DNA of 64,000 nt from Opitutaceae bacterium (lineage in GTDB: Bacteria > Verrucomicrobiota > Verrucomicrobiia > Opitutales > Opitutaceae), in NCBI GenBank assembly GCA_016711225.1, contig JADJTK010000008.1:62001-126000 (forward strand), written 5' to 3'. The position numbers and the translations under genes were made by a program. The notes below the pieces were generated by a model. That model worked only from the letters and a program-made list of their open reading frames with translations. It did not search any database and was not told where the DNA came from. Shown piece by piece: positions 37,346 through 46,766 of this stretch (positions within the stretch are counted from its first letter, which is position 1; each line of letters starts with the position of its first letter).

Positions 37346-38568
37346 TTATGGCGCCCGCGCCTCGCCCTGTCGCAGACCATGAAAGACGCCTTGATAGCTC
37401 GCCACGAAATAGAGTCCCAGCGCCAGGTAGAAACACCCGAGCCCGCCCCAAAACCAGCGCCAGTCCGTATGCCCATCGGCCGTGCACGCCGCTTTCCACC
37501 AACCCGACGCGAGGTAGCCGAGAAGATAGCCGAAACCCGACGATATCAGGAAGAACAGCGCCTGGGCTCGGGCACGCATCACCGTGACAATCCGCTCCGC
37601 CAGATAGATCTGCGCGGTGACGAAGAACAGCGTGTAGACCAACCCGTGCAACGCCACGCCGACCACCACCGCGGCCAGCCCTCCTTCCGCCATCAGCCCA
37701 TACCGCAGGGCGGCAAAGCCGATCGCCGCGAGAAAGATCCATTTCACCCGGAACCGCGCGATCACCGCCCCCAACCAGATCAAACTGACGACTTCACTGA
37801 CCTGCCCGAGAGCCAGCAAGGCCGTGGTCTGGGGCACCCCCAGCTCGCGCAGTTGCAATGGAGCGTAGGGATAAAACGCCGCCAGTGGCATGGTGTAGAG
37901 CAGGGTAACGATGAAGAACACCCGATGGTCGTGATGCCGCAGCAACACCAGCGCATCGATGCCGAAGACCTCCCGCCAGGTGCGCCGCACCTTCTCGTCC
38001 GGTGGCCGCGACTCGGGCAACCCCCGCATGGCCACCGCCAACGCCGCCAAGCTCGCCGCCGCCACATATCCCGACAGCGGCGACGCATCGGCGCGCAGAA
38101 CAAAGCTGACGACCACTCCGGCCAACATCCACCCCACTGTTCCCCACACCCGGATGCGTGCGAATTCCCGCGACGGATCCCCCAGTTGCGCGAGCACCAG
38201 CGCTGAAAGCACACTGTAGATCGGCGTGTAGAACAGCGACTGCAGCCCGAGAAACGCGAGCATCGCTCCCGCCCCCAGCCAAAGTCGATCGCCGCGAACG
38301 CCAAGGCCAGGAAGACGGCGGTCCCCGCAACCAGCCAGCGCAGCAACCGCTCGGAGGGCACGCGTTGGTCGGCAAGACCGCCGGCGATCAGAGGGGCCGC
38401 GATCGCCGCCAGGGCCGTGCAAGCAAAGCCGTAAGCCACGTAATCCTCGAGTCCGTGCGCCGACAGCACACTACTGAACGGCACGTTCCACATCCCCGCC
38501 GCGAACAGCGGCACCATGAAGAGCAGTGAATGAACCCAATAGCGCTGCTGCGGTTTCAAGGGATTCAT
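37346..38568 (-). CDS. Major facilitator superfamily transporter (frameshifted)
   Basis: About 407 residues and roughly 12 helices when repaired. The N-terminal part (MNPLKPQQRYWVHSLLFMVP ... AFAAIDFGWG) and the C-terminal part (GAMLAFLGLQSLFYTPIYSV onward) lie in different frames. The break is at a five-base C run at 38272-38276: one more base would join them as FGWGAGAML. Shape is like the LacY/nucleoside-symporter-like MFS proteins, but the substrate is unknown. The start ATG overlaps the sanA stop (ATGA). Confidence 0.78.
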
Positions 38569-39297
38569 CGGGCGCCGGGCGCCTCGTCGGCTTGGGGCTC
38601 CCGCTCGGCCAGCGAGACCAATTCCAGCGGCCCGAGGAACTTCGGTCCGCGCCCGAGGGCCACATCGAGCACGGCCTTGCCGCGGGCAAGCACCTCGCGC
38701 AACCGCACCCGGATGCGCCAGCCCAGCGGCACCGCGGCAGCCAACATAACCGGTGGCGTCCAATCCGTCGGCCCGAGCTAGAAAGAGAGCGCGCTCCAGA
38801 TGGAAACGCTGCGAGACCACAACCACCCGCGACTGTCCGAACACCCGACTGATGCGCTGCATCGAGTCATGCGTGGAGAAGCCGGCGTAGTCGCAGGCAA
38901 TGAATTGCTCCGGCACGCCGCGGGCCACGAGGTCGGCCTTCATGTCGTCGGGCTCGCTGTAGTCCGCTCGTGAATTGTCGCCGCTGACAATGATGCCCCG
39001 AACCTTTCCCTGGCAGAAGAGCTCCGTAGCAGCATCAAGTCGCGGCGCATAGAAGCAGTTGGCCTTGCCGTTGCCGAGCGACCGGGCCGTGCCAAGCACG
39101 AGCGCCACATCCGCCGGCGGCAATTGGTCGATTGTGGTGTGGATCTTCCCTTCCGCGACGCGGCCCACCGCCCACTCCGCCCCGATAAGGAAAACCGCGC
39201 AGGCCAGCACTGCTGCGAATGCAAACTGACACAGCCTCCGGCGACGGTGACGCAGCAGCCCCCTCAGCTCCGCAGTGCGGGCAACGCGCGTGCACAC
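38565..39297 (-). CDS. sanA: SanA/YdcF-family envelope protein (frameshifted)
   Basis: A single N-terminal membrane helix is followed by the DUF218 domain: DVALVLGTARSLGNGKAN, RGIIVSGDNSRADYSEP, ACDYAGFSTHDSMQRI and VVSQRFHLERALFLAR match SanA, an inner-membrane protein linked to envelope barrier function. The frame breaks near 38741-38750, after GLDATGY; the true tail continues in another frame as AAAVPLGWRIRVRLREVLARG ... PKFLGP. The exact start is unsure: no ATG lies near, so I use a GTG at 39297. The stop overlaps the MFS start. Confidence 0.72.
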
Positions 39298-39391
39298 GCT
39301 CAAGGTTGGCCCGCATGCCCGCAGAGCGGGCCCAAGTCTGCGGCGCACCGTCGCGGTGAGGCCCGCACGCAGCCGACGAGTGCGCGCATCA

Positions 39392-39414
39392 ATCCATGAA
39401 TACGATTCATGGAT
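39392..39414. repeat. Perfect 10-bp inverted repeat (ATCCATGAAT-N3-ATTCATGGAT)
   Basis: Lies 3 bp past the stop of the small membrane-protein gene and about 95 bp upstream of the sanA start. Both genes are on the minus strand. It is AT-rich with no U-tract, so an operator is as likely as a transcript-end hairpin. Confidence 0.6.
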
Positions 39415-39416
39415 AT

Positions 39417-39767
39417 TCAGAGAATGCTCTCGTCCTTGAGCTTGGCGGCGAGTTCCGGCGCCTCCTGCGCAAGGATCGCCTTCAAGCCACGTCGCCGCCG
39501 ATTCTCGACGTAGAGCAACAGCGGCGGCCAGACCAAGGCGTAGATCACCAGACCGATCCGACTCAGACCGACCAACCCCTGCCTGTCGGTCGCCGAGTTG
39601 AGCGCCTCCAACACGAGGGCCACACTGACCATTCCAAGCGCGACGACCAGCAGCATGAACCAGCGCGCCGGGCCGCACCGACGGTACGCCTCCCAACGCT
39701 GGGCCTCGGCCTCGTCCTGAGTGCGCTGCTCGGCGAGTCTGCGGAGTACTTCGTGGGCATCGCTCAT
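39417..39767 (-). CDS. Small membrane protein with two helices
   Basis: A 116-residue protein: a charged N-terminal 35 residues, two hydrophobic helices (about 37-57 and 70-87) and a basic/acidic tail (ENRRRRGLKAILAQEAPELAAKL). No family recognised. It resembles small accessory membrane proteins of unknown role. Next gene downstream on the same strand is sanA, separated by the inverted repeat at 39392. Confidence 0.65.
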   Translation of the reverse strand: MSDAHEVLRRLAEQRTQDEAEAQRWEAYRRCGPARWFMLLVVALGMVSVALVLEALNSATDRQGLVGLSRIGLVIYALVWPPLLLYVENRRRRGLKAILAQEAPELAAKLKDESIL

Positions 39768-39940
39768 ACGCAGAGTCCTTGTTTGCGGCAGCTGTAGATG
39801 GCGGAGCGGGCCGCCCGCGGGCCGCTCGCTCCAGCAACCGGAAGGAGGGCCTCAAGCCCGACCCACCGTCGCAAGCGCTCCCACACGCGTTGGAATCCGT
39901 GACGCATTTCCTGGATAGCGCTGCACAGGTTCAGACCCGC

Positions 39941-41062
39941 TCACTTGGCGCCGAGCAGGTATTCGGGGTTCAGTTTCTCCAACGATTTGAGGACGAAACG
40001 CCCATCCTTGCGGACGAGTTTCCCGTCGAAGTGGATCTCGCCGCCGCCGCACTCGGGCCGCTGGATCGAGACCAGATCCCAGTGCACCTGCGAGCGATTG
40101 CCGTTGTCGGCGTCGCCGTAGGCCTGCCCCGGGGTGAAATGGAAGGAACCGGCGATCTTCTCGTCGAAGAGGATGTCGCGCATCGGCTGCAGAATATGGG
40201 GATTGAACCCGAGGGCGAACTCGCCCACGTAGCGCGCGCCGGCGTCGGAATCAAAGATTGCATTGAGCCTCTTGTTGTCGCCGTTGCAGGTGGCCTCGAC
40301 GATGCGCCCCTGTTTGAAGACGAGACGCACACCGGAGAATTCCACGCCCTGGTAGACGGAGGCGGCGTTGTAGGTGATCTCGCCCTCCACGCTGTCCTTC
40401 ACCGGGCAGGAAAAGACCTCGCCGTCGGGGATGTTGCGCAGACCGCCACAAGGCACCGCGCCGATGCCCTTGATGGAGAACTTCAGATCGGTGCCCGGTC
40501 CGGTGAGATGCACGCGATCGGTACGTTGCATGAGCTTGACCAGGGCCGCCATGCCCGGGCGCATGCGGCCGTAGTCGAGCGTGCAGACGCGAAAATAGAA
40601 ATCCTCGAACTGCTCGGTGCTCATCCGGGCCTGCTGGGCCATCGCTGAGGTTGGCCAGCGCAGCACCACCCACTTGGTCTTCTCCACGCGCCAATTGAGC
40701 ACCGGGCGCATAAGGCGGTTGACCAGTTGCATCCGATCAGCGGGCACGTCGGAGGATTCGAAGATGTTGTCGGAGCCGCGGACCGCGATGTAGGCGTCCA
40801 TGCGTTTCATGCGCGCGAGCTCGGTCTGGGCGGCACAGGCGTACTGGTCATCCTCGGCGCCGCGCAGCAGCTCGCGGGTGACGCGGGCGCGGTTGAGTTG
40901 CACATAGGGCAAGGCCCCACGAGCGCGGGCGGCGCGCACGAGGGCGATTACCATGTCTTCGGGGGCGTCGAAGGCGTCGATGAGCACCCGCTCGCCACGG
41001 GCGAGGGAGGTGGAAAAGCCGGTGAGGACTTGGGCAAGTTGGTCGAAGCGGGAGTCGTTCAT
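39941..41062 (-). CDS. M29 family aminopeptidase
   Basis: A 373-residue protein of the thermophilic-aminopeptidase (M29) family. The C-terminal half has the metal-site glutamates and histidines in NIPDGEVFSCP, VGEFALGFNP, FHFTPGQAYGDADNGNRSQVHWDL and GEIHFDGKLV. Length is typical. It probably cleaves N-terminal hydrophobic residues of peptides in the cytoplasm. Monocistronic. Confidence 0.88.
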   Translation of the reverse strand: MNDSRFDQLAQVLTGFSTSLARGERVLIDAFDAPEDMVIALVRAARARGALPYVQLNRARVTRELLRGAEDDQYACAAQTELARMKRMDAYIAVRGSDNIFESSDVPADRMQLVNRLMRPVLNWRVEKTKWVVLRWPTSAMAQQARMSTEQFEDFYFRVCTLDYGRMRPGMAALVKLMQRTDRVHLTGPGTDLKFSIKGIGAVPCGGLRNIPDGEVFSCPVKDSVEGEITYNAASVYQGVEFSGVRLVFKQGRIVEATCNGDNKRLNAIFDSDAGARYVGEFALGFNPHILQPMRDILFDEKIAGSFHFTPGQAYGDADNGNRSQVHWDLVSIQRPECGGGEIHFDGKLVRKDGRFVLKSLEKLNPEYLLGAK

Positions 41063-41236
41063 GCGGGGAAAGCGGGCGGTTGGATCGAGAGCGTGGCAAC
41101 CTCCCCGAAGGAGGCAAACGATGAAACACGGAGCCGAGATTCGGGCCCGTCCTCAAACGGCGCCCAGCACTAGGCGACGCCCTCCCGCACACCTGCCGGT
41201 GGCGATTCGCGCGCAGAGCACACGCCAGCCCTCCGC

Positions 41237-41268
41237 CCGCTTAAGTGGACGGTCGTCCACTTAAGCGG
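41237..41268. repeat. 32-bp palindrome (15-bp perfect arms, 2-nt centre)
   Basis: Arms CCGCTTAAGTGGACG and complement around GT. It sits in the 418-bp gene-free region 41063-41480 between divergent genes (M29 aminopeptidase and ABC ATPase). No T-tract follows on either strand. The rest of the region holds no gene I can support. Confidence 0.75.
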
Positions 41269-41480
41269 TCGGGGCGCTGGTCCACGCACAGCAATTGCAC
41301 AGGAGAAGACGCCCGGAGCAGCGCGTCCAGATGCGTCGAGGATCTTAGAGGTATCTGCTTTGGCTCAAGAAATCCGGGGCAACAACCGGCCTCCCGCAGC
41401 AACTCCAGCGGTCGGGCTCGCCCCTGCCCGCCTGAGGTTGGCTTTGCCTCACCGGCCAAACCCGTTTGACTCCGCTCCAC

Positions 41481-42452
41481 ATGATCGAAGTCGAGCACCT
41501 CACCCGCGCCTTCCGCACCTACAAGAAACAGCCCGGCTTCTGGGGCGGCGTGAGAGGCCTGGTCCGCCGCGAATTCGAGGAGGTCGTCGCCGCCAACGAC
41601 ATCAGCTTCACCATCGCCGAAGGCGAACTGGTCGGCTTCCTCGGGCCCAACGGTGCCGGCAAAACCACCACCCTCAAGATGCTCGCCGGCCTCATTTTTC
41701 CCACCTCCGGCCGCGCCCGCGTGGGCGGCTACGACCCGACCGAGCGCCGCAACGAATACCGGCGCCTCTTCGCCCTCGTGCTCGGCCAAAAGAACCAACT
41801 CTGGTGGGACCTGCCCGCCCACGAGTCCTTCCACCTGCTGCGCCACATCTACGCCCTGCCCAAAAACCAGTTCCAGGAGACGCTCGACGAGCTCGTCACC
41901 CTGCTCGACGTCGGCAGCAAGCTGGGCGTGATGGTTCGCGAACTCTCGCTGGGCGAGCGTATGAAGATGGAGCTCATCGCCGCCCTGCTCCACCGCCCGC
42001 GCGTGCTCTTTCTCGACGAACCCACCATCGGCCTCGACGTCGTGAGCCAGCGCGCCGTGCGCCGCTTCCTCGCCGACTACAACCGACGCCACAAGGTCAC
42101 CATCCTGCTCACCAGCCACTACATGGCCGATATCAAGGCGCTGTGCGACCGCGTGATTGTCATCCACAAGGGCCGCAAAATCCACGACGGCGCCATCGAC
42201 ACACTTAACGCTGTCGAGAGCCGTCAGCGTATCATTCGTTTCCGCCCCGCCGAGGGCCGCTGGCCGGCGACCTGGCAACCCTCCGTCGGTACCATCGCTC
42301 CCGCCGACGACGGTGCGATGCTCATCCATACGCCATCCGCCTCGGTCGTGCCCGTCTTCCAGGAAATCCTCGCCACCGGGGCGGTCGAGGACCTCACCAT
42401 CCAGGAAGTGCCGCTCGAGGACATCATCGCCGACCTCTTCAGCCGCTCCTGA
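41481..42452 (+). CDS. ABC-2 type transporter ATP-binding protein, orphan
   Basis: A 323-residue ATPase. Walker A is GPNGAGKTT, the signature ELSLGERMKMELIAALL carries SLGER in place of the usual SGGQ, Walker B is VLFLDEPTIGLD, and the H-loop is LTSHYM. This set is typical of the NodI/DrrA-like subgroup exporting polysaccharide, drugs or unknown substrates. Such genes normally sit beside two permease genes, but none follows here. ATG at 41481 begins the conserved MIEVEHL. Confidence 0.87.
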   Translation: MIEVEHLTRAFRTYKKQPGFWGGVRGLVRREFEEVVAANDISFTIAEGELVGFLGPNGAGKTTTLKMLAGLIFPTSGRARVGGYDPTERRNEYRRLFALVLGQKNQLWWDLPAHESFHLLRHIYALPKNQFQETLDELVTLLDVGSKLGVMVRELSLGERMKMELIAALLHRPRVLFLDEPTIGLDVVSQRAVRRFLADYNRRHKVTILLTSHYMADIKALCDRVIVIHKGRKIHDGAIDTLNAVESRQRIIRFRPAEGRWPATWQPSVGTIAPADDGAMLIHTPSASVVPVFQEILATGAVEDLTIQEVPLEDIIADLFSRS

Positions 42453-42645
42453 GCAGCGCGGAGGTCCCGGAGTCCCGATACTGGTTCCCAGCCCGGGGAC
42501 CCGTAGATAGGGAGATATCCCTACCCTCTTCCCGTGCCGGGCCCGCGCGAGCCGATTCTCCCGAGGGCGGCTCAACGCCCACCAAGATTGTCACACGCCG
42601 GTCTTGCACTTCGCCGTCTGGGGACTTTTCCTCATCTCGCTTCTT

Positions 42646-43929
42646 ATGGATCCCCGCCCTCCACGCCCCTGCATGCTCGTCGTCGATGACGAGGACGGCC
42701 CGCGGACTTCGTTGCGGATGGTCTTCAAAAATCAGTTTGCCGTCTACGCCTTCGACAACTGCCCCGACGCTCTCGAGTTCGTCCGCGATCACGCCGTGCA
42801 CGTCGCCGTGCTCGACCTGCGCATCGGCCGGCATTGCGGCATCGAGCTGCTCCGTCGCATCAAAGAACTGGATCCGCGCATCGAGGTGGTTATGCTCACC
42901 GCGCAGGAGACCCTCGAGACGGCCAAGCAGGCCATGCGTGCCGGCGCCTGCGACTATCTCAGCAAGCCCTTCGACCTGGCCACGCTCCGCGAAGCCGTCG
43001 CCCGCGCCCACCGCCTGCGGGCCATCGCCAACAACGTCGAGTCCAACACCGAGCGGCTGCGCACCATCACTGAACAACTCCACGACGCCTTTTCGCGCGA
43101 GGAGATGACCCGCACCGCCAACGAGATCTACGCCGGCGTCATTCACGACCTCAACAACCCGCTGGCCATCATCGCCGGGTACGTCGACCTCCTGCATCAG
43201 CGCGTGGCCACCGCCTCCATGCTCTCCGGGGATACCCTCGAGGATTTCCGCCAGCACCTGGGCACCATCGGCAAACAGGTGAACACCTGCTGCGACATCT
43301 CCGCTCGCTACCTGCGCTTCATGAGCCGCGTCGGCCGCGATCCGCAACAGGTGCCTGTCAACCAGGTCCTGGCCGACATCGAACAACTCCTGCGCAACCA
43401 CCCCGCGCTCAAGAGCAGCCTACTCGTCGTTGATCCGCTCGCCGAGGACGCCGTCGCCAACCTCCAAAGCACCGAGTTGCTCCAAGCGCTGCTCAACCTG
43501 GCCGTCAACGCCCTGCAGAGCACCGACGCCCCGCAAACCGTCCGCATTTCCGCCGAGTTCTACCCGCGCCCCCTGCCTGTCTCCACTTTCGTGAGTGGCC
43601 CCGAGATGCGCTTCGCCGGGTTGGAGTCGTTCAACAACACTCCCCCCTTTGTCGCCATTTCCGTCGCCGACCAGGGCAGCGGCATCCCCGCCCACGTGTT
43701 GCCGCGCATTTTCGATACCTATTTCACCACCAAGGAACCCGGCAAGGGCACCGGCCTGGGCCTGTCGATCGTCGCCCGCTTGGTCCGCTCAGCCCACGGC
43801 TTCATTCGCGTCAACACCCGGCCCGGTCAGGGCACGGTGATGACGATCATCCTCCCCGCCGGCCCCGTCCCGCTCCCCGCCTTCGGCGAGGACCCGCTCG
43901 CGGCCGACGTTCCGCCGGCCGTCCTCTAA
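42646..43929 (+). CDS. Receiver-histidine kinase hybrid (REC-HisKA-HATPase)
   Basis: A 427-residue cytoplasmic protein. A receiver domain comes first (phosphoacceptor D57 in VAVLDLRIG; KP lysine in YLSKPFD), then a linker helix, a dimerisation domain with GVIHDLNNPLAI (His167) and an HATPase domain with N, G1 (DQGSGIP), F and G2 (GKGTGLGLSI) boxes. There are no membrane segments. The receiver-first order suggests it is an intermediate in a phosphorelay fed by another kinase. ATG at 42646 preferred over an upstream TTG. Confidence 0.9.
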   Translation: MDPRPPRPCMLVVDDEDGPRTSLRMVFKNQFAVYAFDNCPDALEFVRDHAVHVAVLDLRIGRHCGIELLRRIKELDPRIEVVMLTAQETLETAKQAMRAGACDYLSKPFDLATLREAVARAHRLRAIANNVESNTERLRTITEQLHDAFSREEMTRTANEIYAGVIHDLNNPLAIIAGYVDLLHQRVATASMLSGDTLEDFRQHLGTIGKQVNTCCDISARYLRFMSRVGRDPQQVPVNQVLADIEQLLRNHPALKSSLLVVDPLAEDAVANLQSTELLQALLNLAVNALQSTDAPQTVRISAEFYPRPLPVSTFVSGPEMRFAGLESFNNTPPFVAISVADQGSGIPAHVLPRIFDTYFTTKEPGKGTGLGLSIVARLVRSAHGFIRVNTRPGQGTVMTIILPAGPVPLPAFGEDPLAADVPPAVL

Positions 43930-43935
43930 TCCGCC

Positions 43936-45270
43936 GTGGACTGGTTGGCGCTCATCGGTACCGCCGTGCTCGGCGCGATCCTCGCTTGGCTGTACCTGCG
44001 CGCGCGCGAAATCGTCCTCCGCACCCAGTTGCTCGGGACAACGACACAACTCGCCACCCTCGACACCCAGCTGGTCTCCATTCGCGCCGAGCTGAACCAA
44101 GCTCGCCTCGCCCTGGCCGAGCGCGAGGCCTTGGCCGCACGCCTCGGGGCCACGCTCGAATCCGAGCGCCAGTCCGGTGCCGAGAAGCTGGCCGCACTCC
44201 AGGACGCCCAAGTCCGCCTCTCCGACGCCTTCAAGGCCCTTTCCTCCGACGCGCTGCGCAGCAACAACGAATCTTTTCTCAAACTCGCCCAAGCCGCCCT
44301 CGCCCAATTCCAGGAGGGCGCCCGCGGCGACCTCGATAAACGCCAACAGGCCATCGACTCGTTGGTGAAGCCCATCCGCGAATCGCTGGAGAAAGTGGAT
44401 GTCCGCATCGGCGAAATCGAAAAGACTCGCACCGGCGCCTACTCCGCCCTCTCCGAACAGCTCAAGTCCCTCGCCCTCGCCCAGGGCACCCTCCAGACCG
44501 AAACGACGCGACTATCCACCGCGCTCAGCGGTACCCGTACTGCAGGTACTTGGGGGGAACTGCAACTGCGCCGCGTGGTCGAGCTCGCAGGCATGGTCGA
44601 GAACTGCGACTTCTCCCTGCAGGAGGTTTCGGGCAACCAGCGCCCCGACCTCGTTGTGCGCCTGCCCCGCGGCCAGACCATCGCCGTGGACGCCAAGGCG
44701 CCCACCGACGCCTTCCGCGAAGCCGCCGCCGCGTCCGATCCGGCCGTACGCAGCACCAAGCTCGCCGAGCACGCCACCAAGGTGCGCGGCCACATCGACG
44801 CCCTCGCCGCCCGCTCCTACTGGCAACAATTCACGCCCTCGCCAGAGTTCGTCGTCCTCTTTCTCCCCGGCGATCAGTTTCTCTCCGCCGCCCTCGAGGC
44901 GGATCCGTCGATCGTCGACCGTGGTATCCGCAGTCGCGTGCTCCTGGCCACACCCTCCACCCTCGTTGCCCTCCTCAAGGCCGCCGCCTATGGCTGGCGT
45001 CAGGAGGCGGTATCGTTGAATGCCGAGGAGATCGCCAAGCTCGGCCGCGAACTCTACGACCGTATCGTCACCTTCGGCGAGCATCTCGAGAAGGCCGGCC
45101 GAGGGCTCGACCAAGCCACCCGCAGCTACAACGCCGCGGTCGGCTCTTTCGAGAACGCATTGCTACCCGGAGCCCGCAAGTTCACCGAACTCGGCGCCCG
45201 TGGGTCCAAGGACCTCTCGTCCCCGACCGCGCTCGACAACCTGCCGCGCGACCTGGGCAAACGGAGCTGA
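43936..45270 (+). CDS. rmuC: DNA recombination protein RmuC
   Basis: A 444-residue protein with an N-terminal membrane anchor (residues 3-20), a long coiled coil (residues about 25-200) and the RmuC nuclease-like domain (AGTWGELQLRRVVELAGM, RPDLVVRLPRGQTIAVDAKAP, SPEFVVLFLPGDQFLSAAL). The GTG start lies 6 bp after the stop of the kinase gene, so the two are likely co-transcribed. Limits inversions in E. coli. Confidence 0.93.
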   Translation: MDWLALIGTAVLGAILAWLYLRAREIVLRTQLLGTTTQLATLDTQLVSIRAELNQARLALAEREALAARLGATLESERQSGAEKLAALQDAQVRLSDAFKALSSDALRSNNESFLKLAQAALAQFQEGARGDLDKRQQAIDSLVKPIRESLEKVDVRIGEIEKTRTGAYSALSEQLKSLALAQGTLQTETTRLSTALSGTRTAGTWGELQLRRVVELAGMVENCDFSLQEVSGNQRPDLVVRLPRGQTIAVDAKAPTDAFREAAAASDPAVRSTKLAEHATKVRGHIDALAARSYWQQFTPSPEFVVLFLPGDQFLSAALEADPSIVDRGIRSRVLLATPSTLVALLKAAAYGWRQEAVSLNAEEIAKLGRELYDRIVTFGEHLEKAGRGLDQATRSYNAAVGSFENALLPGARKFTELGARGSKDLSSPTALDNLPRDLGKRS

Positions 45271-45414
45271 GCAACTTGAGCGCCCCGCCACCCGGAGATC
45301 TCCGCCCGCGCCTCCTCCGTGCCGCCCGTCCGCAACCCGCCCCGCTCGCCCATACCAGATTCCGCACATCCAAGCTCGCTCGCCTTCCGCGAGCGGTCGC
45401 CACACACTCCCGGC

Positions 45415-45606
45415 ATGTCGAAGCACAACTGCAGTCGCTGCGCCTGGCGGGCCAAATACGACGCCGCCCCTCGCTCGTTCCTTGGTCGGCTCTGGCGCTG
45501 GCACATCGGCTTCTGTCCCGGTTGGAAGGCCTACCTCGCGAGCCAATCAGAGGCGGAGCGCCGTGCCCTAGCGGCCCAGTACTCCCTGCATCCGCCCTGT
45601 CCGTAA
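45415..45606 (+). CDS. Small Cys/Trp-rich protein
   Basis: A 63-residue basic protein starting MSKHNCSRCAWRAKYD. It has CSRC near the start, a later FCPGWKAYL and a penultimate cysteine, so it could bind a metal or form disulfides. It lacks a signal peptide. Convergent with the lipoprotein gene at 45.7 kb. The frame is open further upstream but this ATG begins the protein-like part. Confidence 0.6.
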   Translation: MSKHNCSRCAWRAKYDAAPRSFLGRLWRWHIGFCPGWKAYLASQSEAERRALAAQYSLHPPCP

Positions 45607-45676
45607 GCTCCCGGACACCTCGCACATCAGAAAGCGCCCACATTGGGGGCCCTCAATACGTCCCGGTTCGGCCCGA

Positions 45677-46093
45677 TCACCGCTCGAACCGCTCGATCGC
45701 CTTCACTCTGCCCCCGTCGAAGATCACGCGCAAGCGGTCACCGCGATCGCCGCCCGTCGCGGTGCCCACCGCGACTCCGCCCCCCGAGTGGCGTCCGCCT
45801 CCACCAATCCCGATCCCGAATCCGAACGTCGGAGACTTGTCGACGTAGGCCCAAATCTCGGTTTCACCTTCGGTGTTATGGCGCCGATGGACGCGATCCG
45901 CCCGGCCCAAGGCCAACGCGACCATTTCGGGCGTGTAGCCCAGTTCGATCTCACCCGCGCGAATCCTCGCCTGCACCGCTGGCGAATAGCCGGCAAACGC
46001 AGCGCGGTTCCTCTCAATACGCGAATCCGGGGTGGAGCAACCCGCCAGCGCCACCGCGCAGGCGAAGACAACAAGAACAAGTCGATTAGGCAT
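45677..46093 (-). CDS. BamE/SmpA-like lipoprotein with glycine-rich insert
   Basis: A 138-residue lipoprotein, lipobox LAGC at about residue 18. Mature part has ELGYTPEMVALALGRADRVHRR and EIWAYVDKSP, matching the lipoprotein at 18.2 kb. Where that one has a Tyr/His insert this one has a glycine-rich loop (GFGIGIGGGGRHSGGG). C-terminal strand is LRVIFDGGRVKAIERF. Outer-membrane assembly role is only a guess. Divergent from rpiB. Confidence 0.75.
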   Translation of the reverse strand: MPNRLVLVVFACAVALAGCSTPDSRIERNRAAFAGYSPAVQARIRAGEIELGYTPEMVALALGRADRVHRRHNTEGETEIWAYVDKSPTFGFGIGIGGGGRHSGGGVAVGTATGGDRGDRLRVIFDGGRVKAIERFER

Positions 46094-46206
46094 CGGGAAA
46101 TACAGGATTGAGCCGACTGCGACACCCAAACGGGCCCGAGGTTCGCCCACAACGCGGCATTGCCAAGTGTCGCCTGCCCCCCCACCGTCCGCCCTCCTTT
46201 TTCACC

Positions 46207-46647
46207 ATGACCAAGCTCTCCGTCGCCATCGGCTCCGACCACGCCGGCTTCCGTTACAAGGAAGAGATCAAAAAGATGCTCCTCGCGCAGGGTTACACCG
46301 TGCGCGACTTCGGCGCCTATTCCACCGAGTCCTGCGACTATCCCACCTACATCCGCCCCACCGCCGAGGCGGTCGCCAGCGGCGCGTTCGACCGCGGCAT
46401 CGTCCTTGGGGGTTCGGGCAACGGCGAAGCCATCGTGGCCAACAAGGTGAAGGGGATCCGCTGCGGCCTGTGCTGGAGCGAGGAGACCGCCCTCGCCAAC
46501 CGCGACCACAACGACGGCAACGTCCTTGCCCTCGGCGAGCGCATGGTGTCGCTCGAACTGGCCCTGAAGATCGTCCAGCTCTGGCTCGAGACGCCCTTCA
46601 GCAACGATCCGCGCCACGTCCGCCGTATCCGCCAAATCGAAGGCTGA
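46207..46647 (+). CDS. rpiB: Ribose 5-phosphate isomerase B
   Basis: A 146-residue RpiB/LacA-type isomerase. AIGSDHAGFRYKEEI, YPTYIRPTAEAVASG, GSGNGEAIVANKVKGIRCG and NDGNVLALGERM are all conserved. It interconverts ribose 5-phosphate and ribulose 5-phosphate. ATG at 46207 gives the usual N-terminus. Confidence 0.94.
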   Translation: MTKLSVAIGSDHAGFRYKEEIKKMLLAQGYTVRDFGAYSTESCDYPTYIRPTAEAVASGAFDRGIVLGGSGNGEAIVANKVKGIRCGLCWSEETALANRDHNDGNVLALGERMVSLELALKIVQLWLETPFSNDPRHVRRIRQIEG

Positions 46648-46654
46648 CGCGTCG

Positions 46655-46674
46655 CGCGGGGCCTCCGCCCCGCG
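46655..46674 (+). terminator. GC hairpin just after rpiB
   Basis: CGCGGGGC/GCCCCGCG with a 4-nt loop, 7 bp past the rpiB stop. No U-tract, so termination is uncertain. Confidence 0.35.
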
Positions 46675-46766
46675 AGAAGGCGGCCGCCGGCGTTCCAGGC
46701 CCGCGGCCGAACAGCGCGGGAGGGCGCCGGCTGGATGGGCGCCACAAAGACGCCCTGCAAGGCGCG

